NCBI GenBank assembly: GCA_015064415.1
Contig: SVSG01000001.1
Coordinates: forward strand, 202,206-266,205
Source of the DNA: Oscillospiraceae bacterium
GTDB lineage: Bacteria; Bacillota; Clostridia; Oscillospirales; CAG-272
Length of the DNA: 64,000 nucleotides
Direction of reading: 5' to 3'
Numbering within the stretch: position 1 is the first letter of the stretch; each line of letters starts with the position of its first letter. This document shows, one piece after another, positions 8,701 through 17,273 of the stretch. Position numbers and translations under genes: made by a program. The notes below the pieces were generated by a model that worked only from the letters and a program-made list of their open reading frames with translations, was not told where the DNA came from and did no database searches.

Positions 8701-10806
8701 TCACCACAAGGAGGGCTTGCCATCGACATAATGCCAACAACCAGCAACGTTGGTTTCGCTGTAATAATACCGTGTGGCGTTGGTGAGATTGTAGTTATTG
8801 CTACCAATCGAAATACCGTTCCAATCGTTTGCAGTACCGGCGTAATAAACCGTTTCAAGTTTAGAGAACGCACCCTCGCCGATGCTCGTCACGCTTGCGG
8901 GAATTGTGATCGACGTGAGCGAAGTGCAACTATAGAACGCATAATCGCCGATGGAGGTCAACTGGCTACCTTCTGCAAAAGTCACCGACGTAAGCGAGGA
9001 GCAATCAGAGAACGCCCACTCGCCGATGCTGGTCACGCTCGCGGGAATTGTAATCGACGTGAGCGAAGTGCAATAACTGAACGCTGAACCCCCAATTACT
9101 TGGGTATCGTCATGGATCTGATAACTGCTCAATTTCTTGTTGTCGCAACGCTCTAACAAATAATACGGGTTGGCATTTACAATAATATACGTGCAATTTT
9201 GATATTGTGTCCTTGTCAATTTGTTGCAATTCTCGAACGCCCACTCGCCGATGCTCGTCACTCCCTCTGGGATCGTAATCGATGTGAGTTTGGAACAATT
9301 ATAGAATGCACCCCCGCCGATGCTCTTCACGCTTGCGGGAATCGTGATCGACGTGAGCGAAGTGCAATTATAGAACGCATAATTGCCGATGCTGGTCACG
9401 CTACCATCCGCCGGGATAACACTATTCTTGCAGCCAACAAGCAAGGTCTTGCTTGCCGTTTCAATCAAGCAATTCCCTGCACTATGATAAACTGTATTTC
9501 CTTTCTCGACCATAATCGATGCGAGCGAAGAACAATCAAAGAATGCCCGCTCGCCGATGCTCGCCACGCTTGCAGGAATCGTGATCGCTGTAAGCGAAGA
9601 ACAATGAGAGAATGCACCCTCGCCGATGCTCTTCACGCTTGCGGGAATCGTGATCGCTGTAAGCGAAGAACAATAAGAGAACGCATCACTACCAATGCTT
9701 GTCACACTTGCGGGAATCGTGATCGATGTGAGCGAAGTGCAATTATAGAACGCATGATTGCCGATGCTGGTCACGCTACCATCCGCCGGGATAACACTAT
9801 TCTTGCAGCCAACAAGCAAGGTCTTGCTTGCCGTTTCAATCAAGCAATTCCCTGCACTATGATAAACTATATTTCCTTGCTCCACCACAATTGACGCGAG
9901 CGAATCGCAGCAATAAAACGAAAAAAAGCTGATGTCCTTCACACTTGCGGGGATAGTGATCGATGCGAGTGAATCGCAATCAGCAAACGCCCAACGGTCA
10001 ATGCTGGTCACAGAATTTGGAATCACCACAGCAGTAATCGTCGCATTTTCGAACGCCCCGCTATCAATTATCTTTACAGGCTTATCCATATACGTATCCG
10101 CGATAATTACGTGCTTTGCGTCGCCCGTGTAGCCAACAACCAATGCAAAGGTACCATTGCTCGAAAGCTCGTAGTTCACGCCTACAGTAGCCCCAATTGG
10201 TTGATCGCACACCGTACACAAATCATCCTCTCCCACGCTGTGCTCGGCACGCGCATTGATGGCGGTACAATCATTGCAATCAAACCAGTGGAAGGAAGCA
10301 TCCGCAGTATATGCGCTCTTCCACGCGTGCTCTGCCAAGGGTGTTTCGTTTTCCTTCACCACCTTGCCGCAAGTCTGACAGGTCTTTTCATCATATCCTT
10401 TTGCCAAGCAGGTGGGGGCGTGCGTGACAGTGATATAAGCGTGATCCTTTTCGGTACCACTCTTCTGCTCGACCGCGTTGCATTTGGTACATACGCGATA
10501 GAACATTCTCCGCTCACACGGCGTGGTGGCATCGTCGCCCAGGGGCAACCACGTGCCATCTGTGTGCCCCGTTGCGGGAATCAACACACTTTCCACCGTC
10601 AAGCCACAATCCGCATCGGTGCAAACGCGGTGCTTGACACCGGGCACGGTACAGCTTGCTTCGGCATCCACAATCCATTCACCTGGCGTATGGTTGTGCG
10701 TATCCTTCTCGCTCTGACCATCTTTGTTGCTCACGCCATTGTCACAAGAGCAAAGCAGCATTAAGCAAAGCAAAAACAGTGCAACTGCAGAAAGCAATTT
10801 TCTCAT
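8701..10806 (-). CDS. BspA-like leucine-rich-repeat lipoprotein
   Basis: 701 aa. The ATG at 10806 is 8 nt after AGGAGG. It begins with a lipoprotein signal peptide (MRKLLSAVALFLLCLMLLCSC). Residues about 25-180 are Cys/His-rich with CxxC pairs (TCPTCLAKGYDEKTCQTCGK-like), then about 13 copies of the LRR_5 unit of the form SITIPASVTSIGxxAFxxC. Such repeats are common in surface proteins of gut and oral bacteria and serve adhesion or ligand binding (known for BspA; inferred here). Two 140-bp stretches 375 bp apart are nearly identical, so the repeat tract grew by recent duplication. It has its own promoter and is bracketed by two identical palindromes. Confidence 0.85.
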   Translation of the reverse strand: MRKLLSAVALFLLCLMLLCSCDNGVSNKDGQSEKDTHNHTPGEWIVDAEASCTVPGVKHRVCTDADCGLTVESVLIPATGHTDGTWLPLGDDATTPCERRMFYRVCTKCNAVEQKSGTEKDHAYITVTHAPTCLAKGYDEKTCQTCGKVVKENETPLAEHAWKSAYTADASFHWFDCNDCTAINARAEHSVGEDDLCTVCDQPIGATVGVNYELSSNGTFALVVGYTGDAKHVIIADTYMDKPVKIIDSGAFENATITAVVIPNSVTSIDRWAFADCDSLASITIPASVKDISFFSFYCCDSLASIVVEQGNIVYHSAGNCLIETASKTLLVGCKNSVIPADGSVTSIGNHAFYNCTSLTSITIPASVTSIGSDAFSYCSSLTAITIPASVKSIGEGAFSHCSSLTAITIPASVASIGERAFFDCSSLASIMVEKGNTVYHSAGNCLIETASKTLLVGCKNSVIPADGSVTSIGNYAFYNCTSLTSITIPASVKSIGGGAFYNCSKLTSITIPEGVTSIGEWAFENCNKLTRTQYQNCTYIIVNANPYYLLERCDNKKLSSYQIHDDTQVIGGSAFSYCTSLTSITIPASVTSIGEWAFSDCSSLTSVTFAEGSQLTSIGDYAFYSCTSLTSITIPASVTSIGEGAFSKLETVYYAGTANDWNGISIGSNNYNLTNATRYYYSETNVAGCWHYVDGKPSLW
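9360..9875. repeat. 375-bp-period internal duplication in the LRR gene
   Basis: The stretch around 9360-9500 recurs almost unchanged around 9735-9875 (for example CTACCATCCG at 9401 and 9776). It encodes the non-canonical insert GNCLIETASKTLLVGC plus the flanking LRR units. Confidence 0.85.
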
Positions 10807-10849
10807 TGTCATTCCCTCCTGTTTTAGCATAAAATGCTAAGATATTTTC

Positions 10850-10878
10850 ATTTTAACACAAGCGCACACAAAAGTCAA
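10850..10878 (-). promoter_or_regulatory. Promoter of the LRR lipoprotein gene
   Basis: TTGACT, 17 bp, TAAAAT on the minus strand. It lies immediately downstream of the nagB terminator palindrome. Confidence 0.6.
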
Positions 10879-10886
10879 GCAAAAAT

Positions 10887-10924
10887 GCCAAACAGCCGCA
10901 CCGAGCTCGGTGCGGCTGTTTGGC
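10887..10924 (-). terminator. Palindromic terminator of nagB
   Basis: Perfect inverted repeat with two 19-nt arms followed on the minus strand by ATTTTTG. Its 32-bp core is the same as at 8619-8656. Confidence 0.7.
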
Positions 10925-10944
10925 TATGTTATTACGTATTCAGA

Positions 10945-11667
10945 TCAAAGCGGCCATGCCTCGTCATCGCAAAGGAGCGTGACGTCGTGGTGCAGGTTCA
11001 GCACGGTAACGGGGGACATGGGATCTACCTTGCCGTTGAACAGGGTGGCGATGGCATCGCGCTTGTTGGCACCGCTGGCAAGAAGGATGATCTTCTTGGC
11101 GTGCATGATGGTGCCGATACCCATGGTAAGTGCCTGCTTCGGCACCTCGTTGGCGCTCTCGAAGAAGCGGGAGTTGGCGTCGATGGTGTCCTCGGTAAGG
11201 TCGGTCACGTGAGTGTCCTGCACAAGGAAGCTGTCGGGCTCGTTAAAGCCGATATGACCGTTGTGACCAACGCCCAGCACCTGCAGATCGGCATAACCGA
11301 GAGCGGCAACCTCCTTCTCGTAGCGGGCGGCCTCTGCGGGAAGATCTGCGGCCTTGCCGTTGGGAAGGTGGGTGTTGTTCATATCGATGTTGATGTGGTT
11401 GAACAGCTTATCGTTCATGAAGTAACGGTAGCTCTGGGGGTGATCGGCAGCAAGACCGCAGTACTCGTCAAGGTTGACGGTGATGGTCTTGGAAAAATCT
11501 GCCTTGCCCGCCTTGCAGTCAGCGGCAAGGTTGGCGTAAAGTCCCTCGGGGGTGGAGCCGGTGGCAAAGCCGAGAACGGCATCGTTCTTCAGCGCGACAA
11601 CTGCCTCAACGATCTTGGCGGCCTCGCGGGACATCTCTTCGTAGTTCTTGCAACGAATGATCTTCAT
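10945..11667 (-). CDS. nagB: Glucosamine-6-phosphate deaminase
   Basis: 240 aa, normal length. The ATG at 11667 (MKIIRCKNYEEMSREAA) follows GGGAGAGAAGAATT; the in-frame upstream extension was rejected. Family motifs: LGFATGSTPEGLYANL (about 33-48), VNLDEYCGL (about 66-74), LGVGHNGHIGFNEPDS (about 130-145). It converts glucosamine-6-phosphate to fructose-6-phosphate and ammonia in the cytosol, feeding amino-sugar carbon into glycolysis. No nagA or transporter is adjacent. A divergent AraC-type gene starts 205 bp away and could regulate it; that link is only positional. Confidence 0.95.
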   Translation of the reverse strand: MKIIRCKNYEEMSREAAKIVEAVVALKNDAVLGFATGSTPEGLYANLAADCKAGKADFSKTITVNLDEYCGLAADHPQSYRYFMNDKLFNHINIDMNNTHLPNGKAADLPAEAARYEKEVAALGYADLQVLGVGHNGHIGFNEPDSFLVQDTHVTDLTEDTIDANSRFFESANEVPKQALTMGIGTIMHAKKIILLASGANKRDAIATLFNGKVDPMSPVTVLNLHHDVTLLCDDEAWPL

Positions 11668-11794
11668 AATTCTTCTCTCCCTTATATGTTGAAGTCCCGC
11701 GCCCCCGTTTTTCGGCAAATTCTGCTTTTGAAAAAGTTTTTCAAAAAAATGTCGAACCTAACTTGACAGCACGGGCTTTTTATGGTATATCTAT

Positions 11795-11823
11795 ATTATA
11801 ATCATACCCAAACCAAAAGTAAA
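11795..11823 (-). promoter_or_regulatory. Promoter of nagB
   Basis: TTTACT, 17 bp, TATAAT on the minus strand. The predicted untranslated leader is about 120 nt. Confidence 0.5.
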
Positions 11824-11872
11824 TGTAAAATCAGATACAAAAAGTTTGATTTTAGACACAAGGAGAACTGTT

Positions 11873-12691
11873 ATGTGGCACTTTCACCCCATCCCCCGCC
11901 CCGTCATGCTTTCGGGGGTATATACTGCTTTTTCACGGGATATTGCCGCAGACTATGTTTTTCGCGGTGAAACGCACGATTTTTACGAGCTTGTGTTGGT
12001 AACACAAGGGCGCGTTGGTGTGACCGCCGATGCCAACTCCTTCGTATTGGAGGCGGGAAGCGCCATTCTGCATCCTCCGCGCGAGTTCCACAGTCTGCAC
12101 GGTGTCGGCGCGCCCGCAAGCTTCATCATTTTCTCCTTCTCTGCCGAGCGAATGCCCGTGTTTACGCACTTTCGCTTTGCCGTCAGCGATGAAAACATGC
12201 AGCGCGCCGCACGCGCACTCGACATTTTCCGCACGCACACCCCCGCCGAAAACGAGGAGATCGGTGACGTGCCGGAGGGTGAGGAGCGCGCCGTTCAGCA
12301 AGCACTTTGCGAGCTGGAGATCCTGCTGCTTACTCTCACGGAAAAAACACAAAAAACACAGCACGACGCCTCTGCCGGCGCGCGCAATTACCGCCGCGCG
12401 TTGCGCGTGATCGAGGAAAATCTGACCGAGCCCCTGGACACCGCCACGCTGGCGCGTCTGGCGCACATGAGCCCGTCGCTGCTCAAAAAGACCTTTTCCC
12501 GCTATGCGGGTGTCGGCGTGATGGAATACATCCGCACGCGGAAGATCAATTTCGCCATTCCCCTGCTCCGCGCGGGAAAAAGCGTCAAGGAGATCGCCGC
12601 CGACCTCGGCTTTAGCGACGCGGGGTATTTTTCCACCGTATTCCGCCGCATCACGGGGCACTCCCCCACCTATTACCGCCGCGGCTACTGA
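11873..12691 (+). CDS. AraC-family transcriptional regulator with cupin-like sensor domain
   Basis: 272 aa. The ATG at 11873 follows AAGGAGAACTGTT. Residues about 20-100 form a cupin-like effector domain (ETHDFYELVLVTQGRVGVTA and HPPREFHSLHG). The C-terminal 100 residues are a double helix-turn-helix: first helix pair LDTATLARLAHMSPSLLKKTF, second KEIAADLGFSDAGYFSTVFR with the family ending TGHSPTYYRR. It is divergent from nagB, so amino-sugar control is a reasonable guess, unproven. The uracil-DNA glycosylase gene follows 30 bp downstream and may be cotranscribed. Confidence 0.9.
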   Translation: MWHFHPIPRPVMLSGVYTAFSRDIAADYVFRGETHDFYELVLVTQGRVGVTADANSFVLEAGSAILHPPREFHSLHGVGAPASFIIFSFSAERMPVFTHFRFAVSDENMQRAARALDIFRTHTPAENEEIGDVPEGEERAVQQALCELEILLLTLTEKTQKTQHDASAGARNYRRALRVIEENLTEPLDTATLARLAHMSPSLLKKTFSRYAGVGVMEYIRTRKINFAIPLLRAGKSVKEIAADLGFSDAGYFSTVFRRITGHSPTYYRRGY

Positions 12692-12721
12692 GCCGCGAGA
12701 TCCAATCGATAGGAGCTACTT

Positions 12722-13282
12722 ATGACCTGGGAACTTTTGGAAAGCACCTGTGCCGCCTGCCAGAAATGCGCGCTGGGTGCCACACGTACGAAATCCGTAT
12801 TCGGTACAGGAAGCCGCACCGCCGATCTGCTTTTCGTGGGCGAAGCCCCCGGCGAGCAGGAGGACCTGACCGGCACCCCCTTTGTGGGACGCGCGGGACA
12901 GCTGTTGGATAAATTCCTTGCCGCCGTGGATATTCCGCGAAAGGACGTTTATATCGCCAATATCCTCAAATGCCGCCCGCCGCAAAACCGCGATCCCCTG
13001 CCCGAGGAGGAAGCGGCCTGCATCGACTATCTGCGCGAGCAGGTGCGCCTTCTGAAGCCGCGCATCATCGTGTGCCTTGGGCGCATTTCCGCGATGAAGC
13101 TGATCAAGCCGAATTTCGCCATCACCAAAGAGCACGGTCAGTGGTTCGACAAAAACGGCTATCTGATGACCGCTGTGTACCACCCCGCATACCTTTTGCG
13201 CGACCCGCGCAAAAAGGAGGATATGCTGGAGGATATGAAGCGCATTGCCGCAAAACTTGCCGAGCTTCAAGGTGAGGGCTGA
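12722..13282 (+). CDS. Type-4 uracil-DNA glycosylase (iron-sulfur, SPO1-related)
   Basis: 186 aa. The ATG follows GGAGCTACTT. Family-4 UDG features: Cys pair C13/C16 (CQKC), the catalytic-loop block GEAPGEQEDLTGTPFVGRAG (about 40-59), ILKCRPPQNRDPLPEE with a third cysteine, a fourth in EEAACIDYL, and the C-terminal motif YHPAYLLR. It removes uracil from deaminated DNA at the start of base-excision repair and binds a 4Fe-4S cluster. Its stop codon overlaps the start of the next gene by one base, so the two are translationally coupled. Confidence 0.92.
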   Translation: MTWELLESTCAACQKCALGATRTKSVFGTGSRTADLLFVGEAPGEQEDLTGTPFVGRAGQLLDKFLAAVDIPRKDVYIANILKCRPPQNRDPLPEEEAACIDYLREQVRLLKPRIIVCLGRISAMKLIKPNFAITKEHGQWFDKNGYLMTAVYHPAYLLRDPRKKEDMLEDMKRIAAKLAELQGEG

Positions 13283-14247
13283 TGGATCTTACGACGTTTT
13301 TAAATTTGCTTTCCATCATCGGCATTTTGTTTTTGCTGATGGTTGCGGGCTTTCTCTCCCGCCGCTTTGGCATCATCAACGAGGAATCGACCAAGCACCT
13401 GTCCAAGCTGATCGTCGCGCTTGGGCAACCGATGATGATCGTTGCCGCGCTGATCGGCAAGGATTTCTCCCCGGAAAATCTGCGCGCGGGACTTTTTTAC
13501 ATGCTGCTCGGCTTCTTGCTTCACCCCGCAATGGCCGTGTTCGCCTTCCTGCTCTCCCCGCTTTTTCCGAACCGCGTACAGCGAAACTTAAGTACGTTCG
13601 GCCTGATTTTTAACAACTGCGGCTTTATCGGGTTCCCGATCTTAGGGGCCATTTTCGGTGCGAACGGCCCGTTTTACGGCGCGTTTTTCGTCATCGGATT
13701 TCACGTCTATCTCTGGACGCTTGGCATCTGGATCCTCTCGCGCGGCGAGGAGCACATCCGCCTGACACCGAAAAAGGCCCTTTTCAATTACGGCACCATC
13801 CCTTGTCTGATCGGCTTTCTTCTCTATCTTTTGAAGGCAGTGCTGCCCCTTCCCGCCTTCCTCATCAGCTTCACCGACCATCTCGGCAATTTGTGTCTGC
13901 CGATCTCGGTGCTGGTCACGGGCGCTCTGCTTGCCAACCAGGATTTCAAGAAAATGCTGACGGACGGGCGGTTGTATCTGTTCAACGCCATCAAGCTGAT
14001 CGCCATTCCCTTGTTGATCTGCCTTTTGGCAAAGGTGGTCACGCTCGGTATGGCAGACAGCTACAGCATCGTGCTGTTCTGCACCGTCATTTCCGCGCTT
14101 CCCTGCGCCGCCACCATATCGATGCTGGCGGAAATGTACGATCTCGACTCCCCATACGCCGCGCGTATGGTGGGCTCTACCTCCATCCTCTCGCTTGGCA
14201 CGCTGCCGCTGCTTTATTTCATCGGAGATCTTGTGGCGCGCCTTTAA
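13282..14247 (+). CDS. AEC (auxin efflux carrier) family permease
   Basis: 321 aa. The ATG overlaps the upstream stop (TGATG). About ten hydrophobic segments are arranged in two halves, with the family blocks VALGQPMMIVAALIG and FNNCGFIGFPILGAIFG; the second half has LTDGRLYLFNAIKLIAIPLL. AEC carriers in bacteria usually export or import organic acids such as malate, and the substrate here is unknown. Cotranscription with a DNA glycosylase has no evident functional logic. It ends at the hairpin at 14251-14283. Confidence 0.88.
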   Translation: MDLTTFLNLLSIIGILFLLMVAGFLSRRFGIINEESTKHLSKLIVALGQPMMIVAALIGKDFSPENLRAGLFYMLLGFLLHPAMAVFAFLLSPLFPNRVQRNLSTFGLIFNNCGFIGFPILGAIFGANGPFYGAFFVIGFHVYLWTLGIWILSRGEEHIRLTPKKALFNYGTIPCLIGFLLYLLKAVLPLPAFLISFTDHLGNLCLPISVLVTGALLANQDFKKMLTDGRLYLFNAIKLIAIPLLICLLAKVVTLGMADSYSIVLFCTVISALPCAATISMLAEMYDLDSPYAARMVGSTSILSLGTLPLLYFIGDLVARL

Positions 14248-14250
14248 CGT

Positions 14251-14283
14251 AAAAAAACGGGCTTTTTCAAGCCCGTTTTTTTT
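14251..14283. terminator. Bidirectional terminator
   Basis: AAACGGGCTT/AAGCCCGTTT stem with a 4-nt loop, A-run on one side and T-run on the other. It serves the AEC gene (+) and the small membrane protein gene (-). Confidence 0.85.
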
Positions 14284-14770
14284 ATTTTTCGCTTGTCGGC
14301 AACGCGGAAAGCAGATTTTCGTAAAGCGCCTTGTATGCCTCCGCATCGTCCGCGGTGAAATAATATCTTGCCCCCTTCAAGGTGGCGTAAAAGTGCTCTT
14401 TTGTGAAATAGATCTGCATGATCTCGCCCTCGGTGCCCTTGACCAGCAGATGCATGCCAAGCCCACCGGAAAAGGTACCTTCCTTTTTCTCATAAGAAAA
14501 ATCCTCGGCCAGCACCGCAAGCGCGCCTTGCACGGCGGCAAGGGCTTCGCCCTCCAGACGCGCCTCGCGCCCCTCGCCCGCCATGATCCCCTCGTGCACA
14601 AACGTGGGATCCACCACCATAACGTATTCCGAGCGGGCGGCGGCCTTTTCCAAAAGCTCGCGCATATCGGATTTTGCGGCCATGCGCGGCAAAAAGATCA
14701 CGCCAAGCACGATCAAAACGGCAAGTAAGATCAGCCCAACACCGACGATGATATGAAGCTTTCCTTTCAC
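14282..14770 (-). CDS. Small membrane-anchored protein of unknown function
   Basis: About 162 aa. I chose the GTG at 14770 because GAGGTG lies 6 nt before it; GTG at 14794 is possible but has no ribosome site. One N-terminal membrane helix (LHIIVGVGLILLAVLIVLGVIF) is followed by a soluble domain of about 130 residues, probably extracytoplasmic. That domain has no Cys and no recognisable catalytic motif; it contains YYFTADDAEAYKALYENLL near the end. I do not recognise the family. It is transcribed from downstream of the germination-type gene (gap 49 bp) on the opposite side from the AEC gene. Confidence 0.7.
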   Translation of the reverse strand: MKGKLHIIVGVGLILLAVLIVLGVIFLPRMAAKSDMRELLEKAAARSEYVMVVDPTFVHEGIMAGEGREARLEGEALAAVQGALAVLAEDFSYEKKEGTFSGGLGMHLLVKGTEGEIMQIYFTKEHFYATLKGARYYFTADDAEAYKALYENLLSALPTSEK

Positions 14771-14819
14771 CAAAGACACCTCGCTTTCCCCCACAGTATA
14801 CCAAATTTACAAGGGAAAG

Positions 14820-16223
14820 TCAAGATTTCTTTTTGCGGCGCACCAAAAGCGAGAGCAACGCTCTGCCGGAAAACGGGAAAAGCGGATACAGATAGCTGTG
14901 CCCACCGTTCACGGTGCGGTTGCTGATGATCAAAAGGAATATGATCACCACACCGCCGACAAAGCCCCACAAATTGAAAAACGCAGTCAACGTCAACAGC
15001 AAAATACGCATGAATTTGAGCGCATAACCAAGCTCAAAACTTGTCTGCGTGAAGTTGGCGATCGCCACAAACGCCATATACAGGATCACCTCGGGGATCA
15101 GCCATCCCGCATCCACGGCGAACTCGCCAAGGATCAAGCCCCCCACCACGGAAAGCGAATTGGCCAGCATATCCGGCGTGTTCATTGAGGCCATGCGCAA
15201 GCCGTCTATCACAAACTCCGCCAGCAACAACTGTAAATAGATCGGCAATCTCCCGCGCTCCACGGGCAGGGTAAATTGCAACCACCCCGGCACAAGCCCC
15301 GGATTCAGATACCCCAGATACCAAAGCGGCGTCAGAAACAGCGTCAGCCAGAATACCGCGTGCCGCACCGCGCGCAAGTACGTGCCCGTGAGGGGCGGCA
15401 GATAAAAATCGTTTGTTTCCTGTAAAAAAGTGAAGATCGAGGTGGGCAGGATCATCGCAGAGGGCGAGTTGTCCAAAAGCAGGATCACACTCCCCTCCAG
15501 CAAGTGCGCCGCCGTGGTATCGGGGCGCTCGGTGTAGCGGATCTTTGGGAAAGGATTGTACCAATGCGTTTTGATCAGCGACTCCGCCAAGGATTCGTGC
15601 CCCATTGTCAGCGCATCGGTTTGCAGCGAAGAAAGCTTTTCATTGATATATTTCACAAGCTTCGGGTCGGCACGGTCCTCCATATAGACCAACACCACGT
15701 CGCTTTTGGATGCCCGCCCCACAGTCAGATATTGCATGCGCAACGTCACGTCGCGGATGCGGCGGCGAATAAGCGCGGTGTTGAAGATCAGCGTCTCCAC
15801 AAATCCATCCCGCGCCCCGCGCATCACACGGTCGTTTTCCGGCTCCGCCGTCTCTCGCGCGGGGTAGGTGCGCGCATCAATGATCATCGCCTTGGCACCG
15901 AAGGTGCTCCCCAGCATCAAGGTCGCGCCCGACAGCACCATTTGCAGCATCGTCTCCTCATTTTCCGTGACGTCACACTCCACGTAGGGCATATTTTGCT
16001 CCAAAAAGGCATCCGCGCTTGTCGGCATTTTTTGCAGTGAAAGCAGATAAATGAACAGCTTTTGCATCGCGCCGTCCTTGATCAGACCGTCGATGTAGAA
16101 CAGCGTCACCTCGCCGTCCGCCACCTTCAAAACCTTTTTGATAATATCGAAATTGTCCTTAACGCGCAATTTTCCTTCAAAATGCGCGACGTTGTTGCGA
16201 TAATCTTCCCCGATCCTTACCAT
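14820..16223 (-). CDS. GerA/SpoVAF-family spore membrane protein
   Basis: 467 aa. The ATG at 16223 is 5 nt after GGAGGG; the GTG at 16229 is too close to it. It has the GerA-A layout: an N-terminal cytoplasmic domain of about 270 residues, then four or five membrane helices (about 295-425) and a short basic tail (RRKKKS). The block DRVMRGARDGFVETLIFNTA with ALIRRRIRD is closest to SpoVAF, a germinant-receptor-like protein of the spore inner membrane that boosts germination; the assignment to SpoVAF rather than a GerA/GerK A-subunit is tentative. No B or C subunit and no other spoVA gene is adjacent. A sigma-G-like promoter lies just upstream, which fits forespore expression. Confidence 0.85.
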   Translation of the reverse strand: MVRIGEDYRNNVAHFEGKLRVKDNFDIIKKVLKVADGEVTLFYIDGLIKDGAMQKLFIYLLSLQKMPTSADAFLEQNMPYVECDVTENEETMLQMVLSGATLMLGSTFGAKAMIIDARTYPARETAEPENDRVMRGARDGFVETLIFNTALIRRRIRDVTLRMQYLTVGRASKSDVVLVYMEDRADPKLVKYINEKLSSLQTDALTMGHESLAESLIKTHWYNPFPKIRYTERPDTTAAHLLEGSVILLLDNSPSAMILPTSIFTFLQETNDFYLPPLTGTYLRAVRHAVFWLTLFLTPLWYLGYLNPGLVPGWLQFTLPVERGRLPIYLQLLLAEFVIDGLRMASMNTPDMLANSLSVVGGLILGEFAVDAGWLIPEVILYMAFVAIANFTQTSFELGYALKFMRILLLTLTAFFNLWGFVGGVVIIFLLIISNRTVNGGHSYLYPLFPFSGRALLSLLVRRKKKS

Positions 16224-16252
16224 TTCCACCCTCCGGCCTTAGTTGATAGAAA

Positions 16253-16282
16253 CAGTATGCCCGCGCAGGGTGAAAAATATGT
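16253..16282 (-). promoter_or_regulatory. Possible sigma-G promoter of the SpoVAF-like gene
   Basis: Minus strand: ACATA, 18 bp, CATACTG. This resembles the sigma-F/sigma-G pattern (GHATR-17/18-CATnnTA) and places the transcript start about 15 nt before the ribosome site. No sigma-A promoter is seen here. Confidence 0.4.
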
Positions 16283-16283
16283 A

Positions 16284-16311
16284 AAAAAAGGCGGCAAAAG
16301 CCGCCTTTTTT
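16284..16311 (-). terminator. Terminator of the TIM-barrel-like gene
   Basis: AAAAAAGGCGGC/GCCGCCTTTTTT stem with an AAAA loop, directly after the stop codon. Confidence 0.85.
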
Positions 16312-17132
16312 CAATCCAACTCGATGTTCTTGACCTTTTTGATCCAATCGCGCAGCCAAAGCTCGCTTTGCAGACCGATTCCCATTTCCGCATTGCACTC
16401 GATAATAATGCCCTCAATGCGCTTTTCTTGCAACAGCTTCAACGCCACGTTGCACTGGTACTCCATCAGATCAAGCGGCACCATGCGGTAGTTGGGGAAA
16501 TCGTACATATATACGCCAAGCATCTTTTTCTTGGTCGGGAACATTTCCTCAATGCGCGCAAAGCGCTCCTCAAGCAGAGGCAATTCGTTGCTGTCCCAGG
16601 TCCAAAGCGTAATGCCATCCACCTGATCGATCACCTCGGGCGCGGTGTTCTCCATTTCGTACGTGTACCACACCATCCAAAGATCAAGCGGACGCGACGC
16701 CTTGTTCAGTCTCTCGCGCATATCGCGCAAAAACTTCTCAGCTTTCGCGTTTTTGTCCTCCTCATCACGGAAGGCAACCATAAGATCATCCAGAAATGCG
16801 CCCGTGATGTTGGGATACTTTTCTGCAAGATCGCAAATAAACGCTTCCTCTAAGCCGTGATGATGCTTCATGGGAGTAGAGATCCCCGACCAGAGCACCT
16901 TATCCATCGTGATAAAGCTTTCCGCATAGCCGTAGGCATCCTCGGTAAACGGAAAGGGCTCGCCGTCGCAGGTCACCATGATCATATTGGGAATATCCAG
17001 CATCAATGCGCCCTCGGCGGGGGTGATGCGGGAGCGGAAACGAATACGTGTGCCCTGCCTTCTGTGCATATTGGCATCATCCTGATGCGGACGTACACCA
17101 AACATCCAAAGCTTATCTCTTACAGTTGCCAT
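16311..17132 (-). CDS. Conserved-looking protein of unknown function, TIM-barrel-like
   Basis: 273 aa. The ATG at 17132 (MATVRDKLWMFGVRPHQDD) follows GGAGGTGTCGCT. There is no signal peptide, so it is cytosolic. Acidic or aromatic residues sit at the ends of predicted strands: GAFLDDLMVAF (about 120-130), LDLWMVWYTYEM, DGITLWTWDS, MLGVYMYDFPNY and EGIIIECNAEMG. This pattern resembles glycoside-hydrolase-like TIM barrels with carboxylates on strands 4 and 7-8, but I cannot assign a family or substrate. It is transcribed alone, between pfp and the SpoVAF-like gene. Confidence 0.7.
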   Translation of the reverse strand: MATVRDKLWMFGVRPHQDDANMHRRQGTRIRFRSRITPAEGALMLDIPNMIMVTCDGEPFPFTEDAYGYAESFITMDKVLWSGISTPMKHHHGLEEAFICDLAEKYPNITGAFLDDLMVAFRDEEDKNAKAEKFLRDMRERLNKASRPLDLWMVWYTYEMENTAPEVIDQVDGITLWTWDSNELPLLEERFARIEEMFPTKKKMLGVYMYDFPNYRMVPLDLMEYQCNVALKLLQEKRIEGIIIECNAEMGIGLQSELWLRDWIKKVKNIELD

Positions 17133-17237
17133 AGCGACACCTCCAAGTTTATCTTTTATCCCAGTATAACACGCTTCCCGCCGAAAATCAATACAAAATC
17201 GTCCGCAAAAAGATTGAAAATTTCCGCGCAACAATCA

Positions 17238-17269
17238 AAAATCTCCGCGCCGATCGGCGCGGAGATTTT
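17238..17269 (-). terminator. Terminator of the phosphofructokinase gene
   Basis: Perfect palindrome AAAATCTCCGCGCCGA and its complement, ending in TTTT. Confidence 0.75.
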
Positions 17270-17273
17270 GCAA

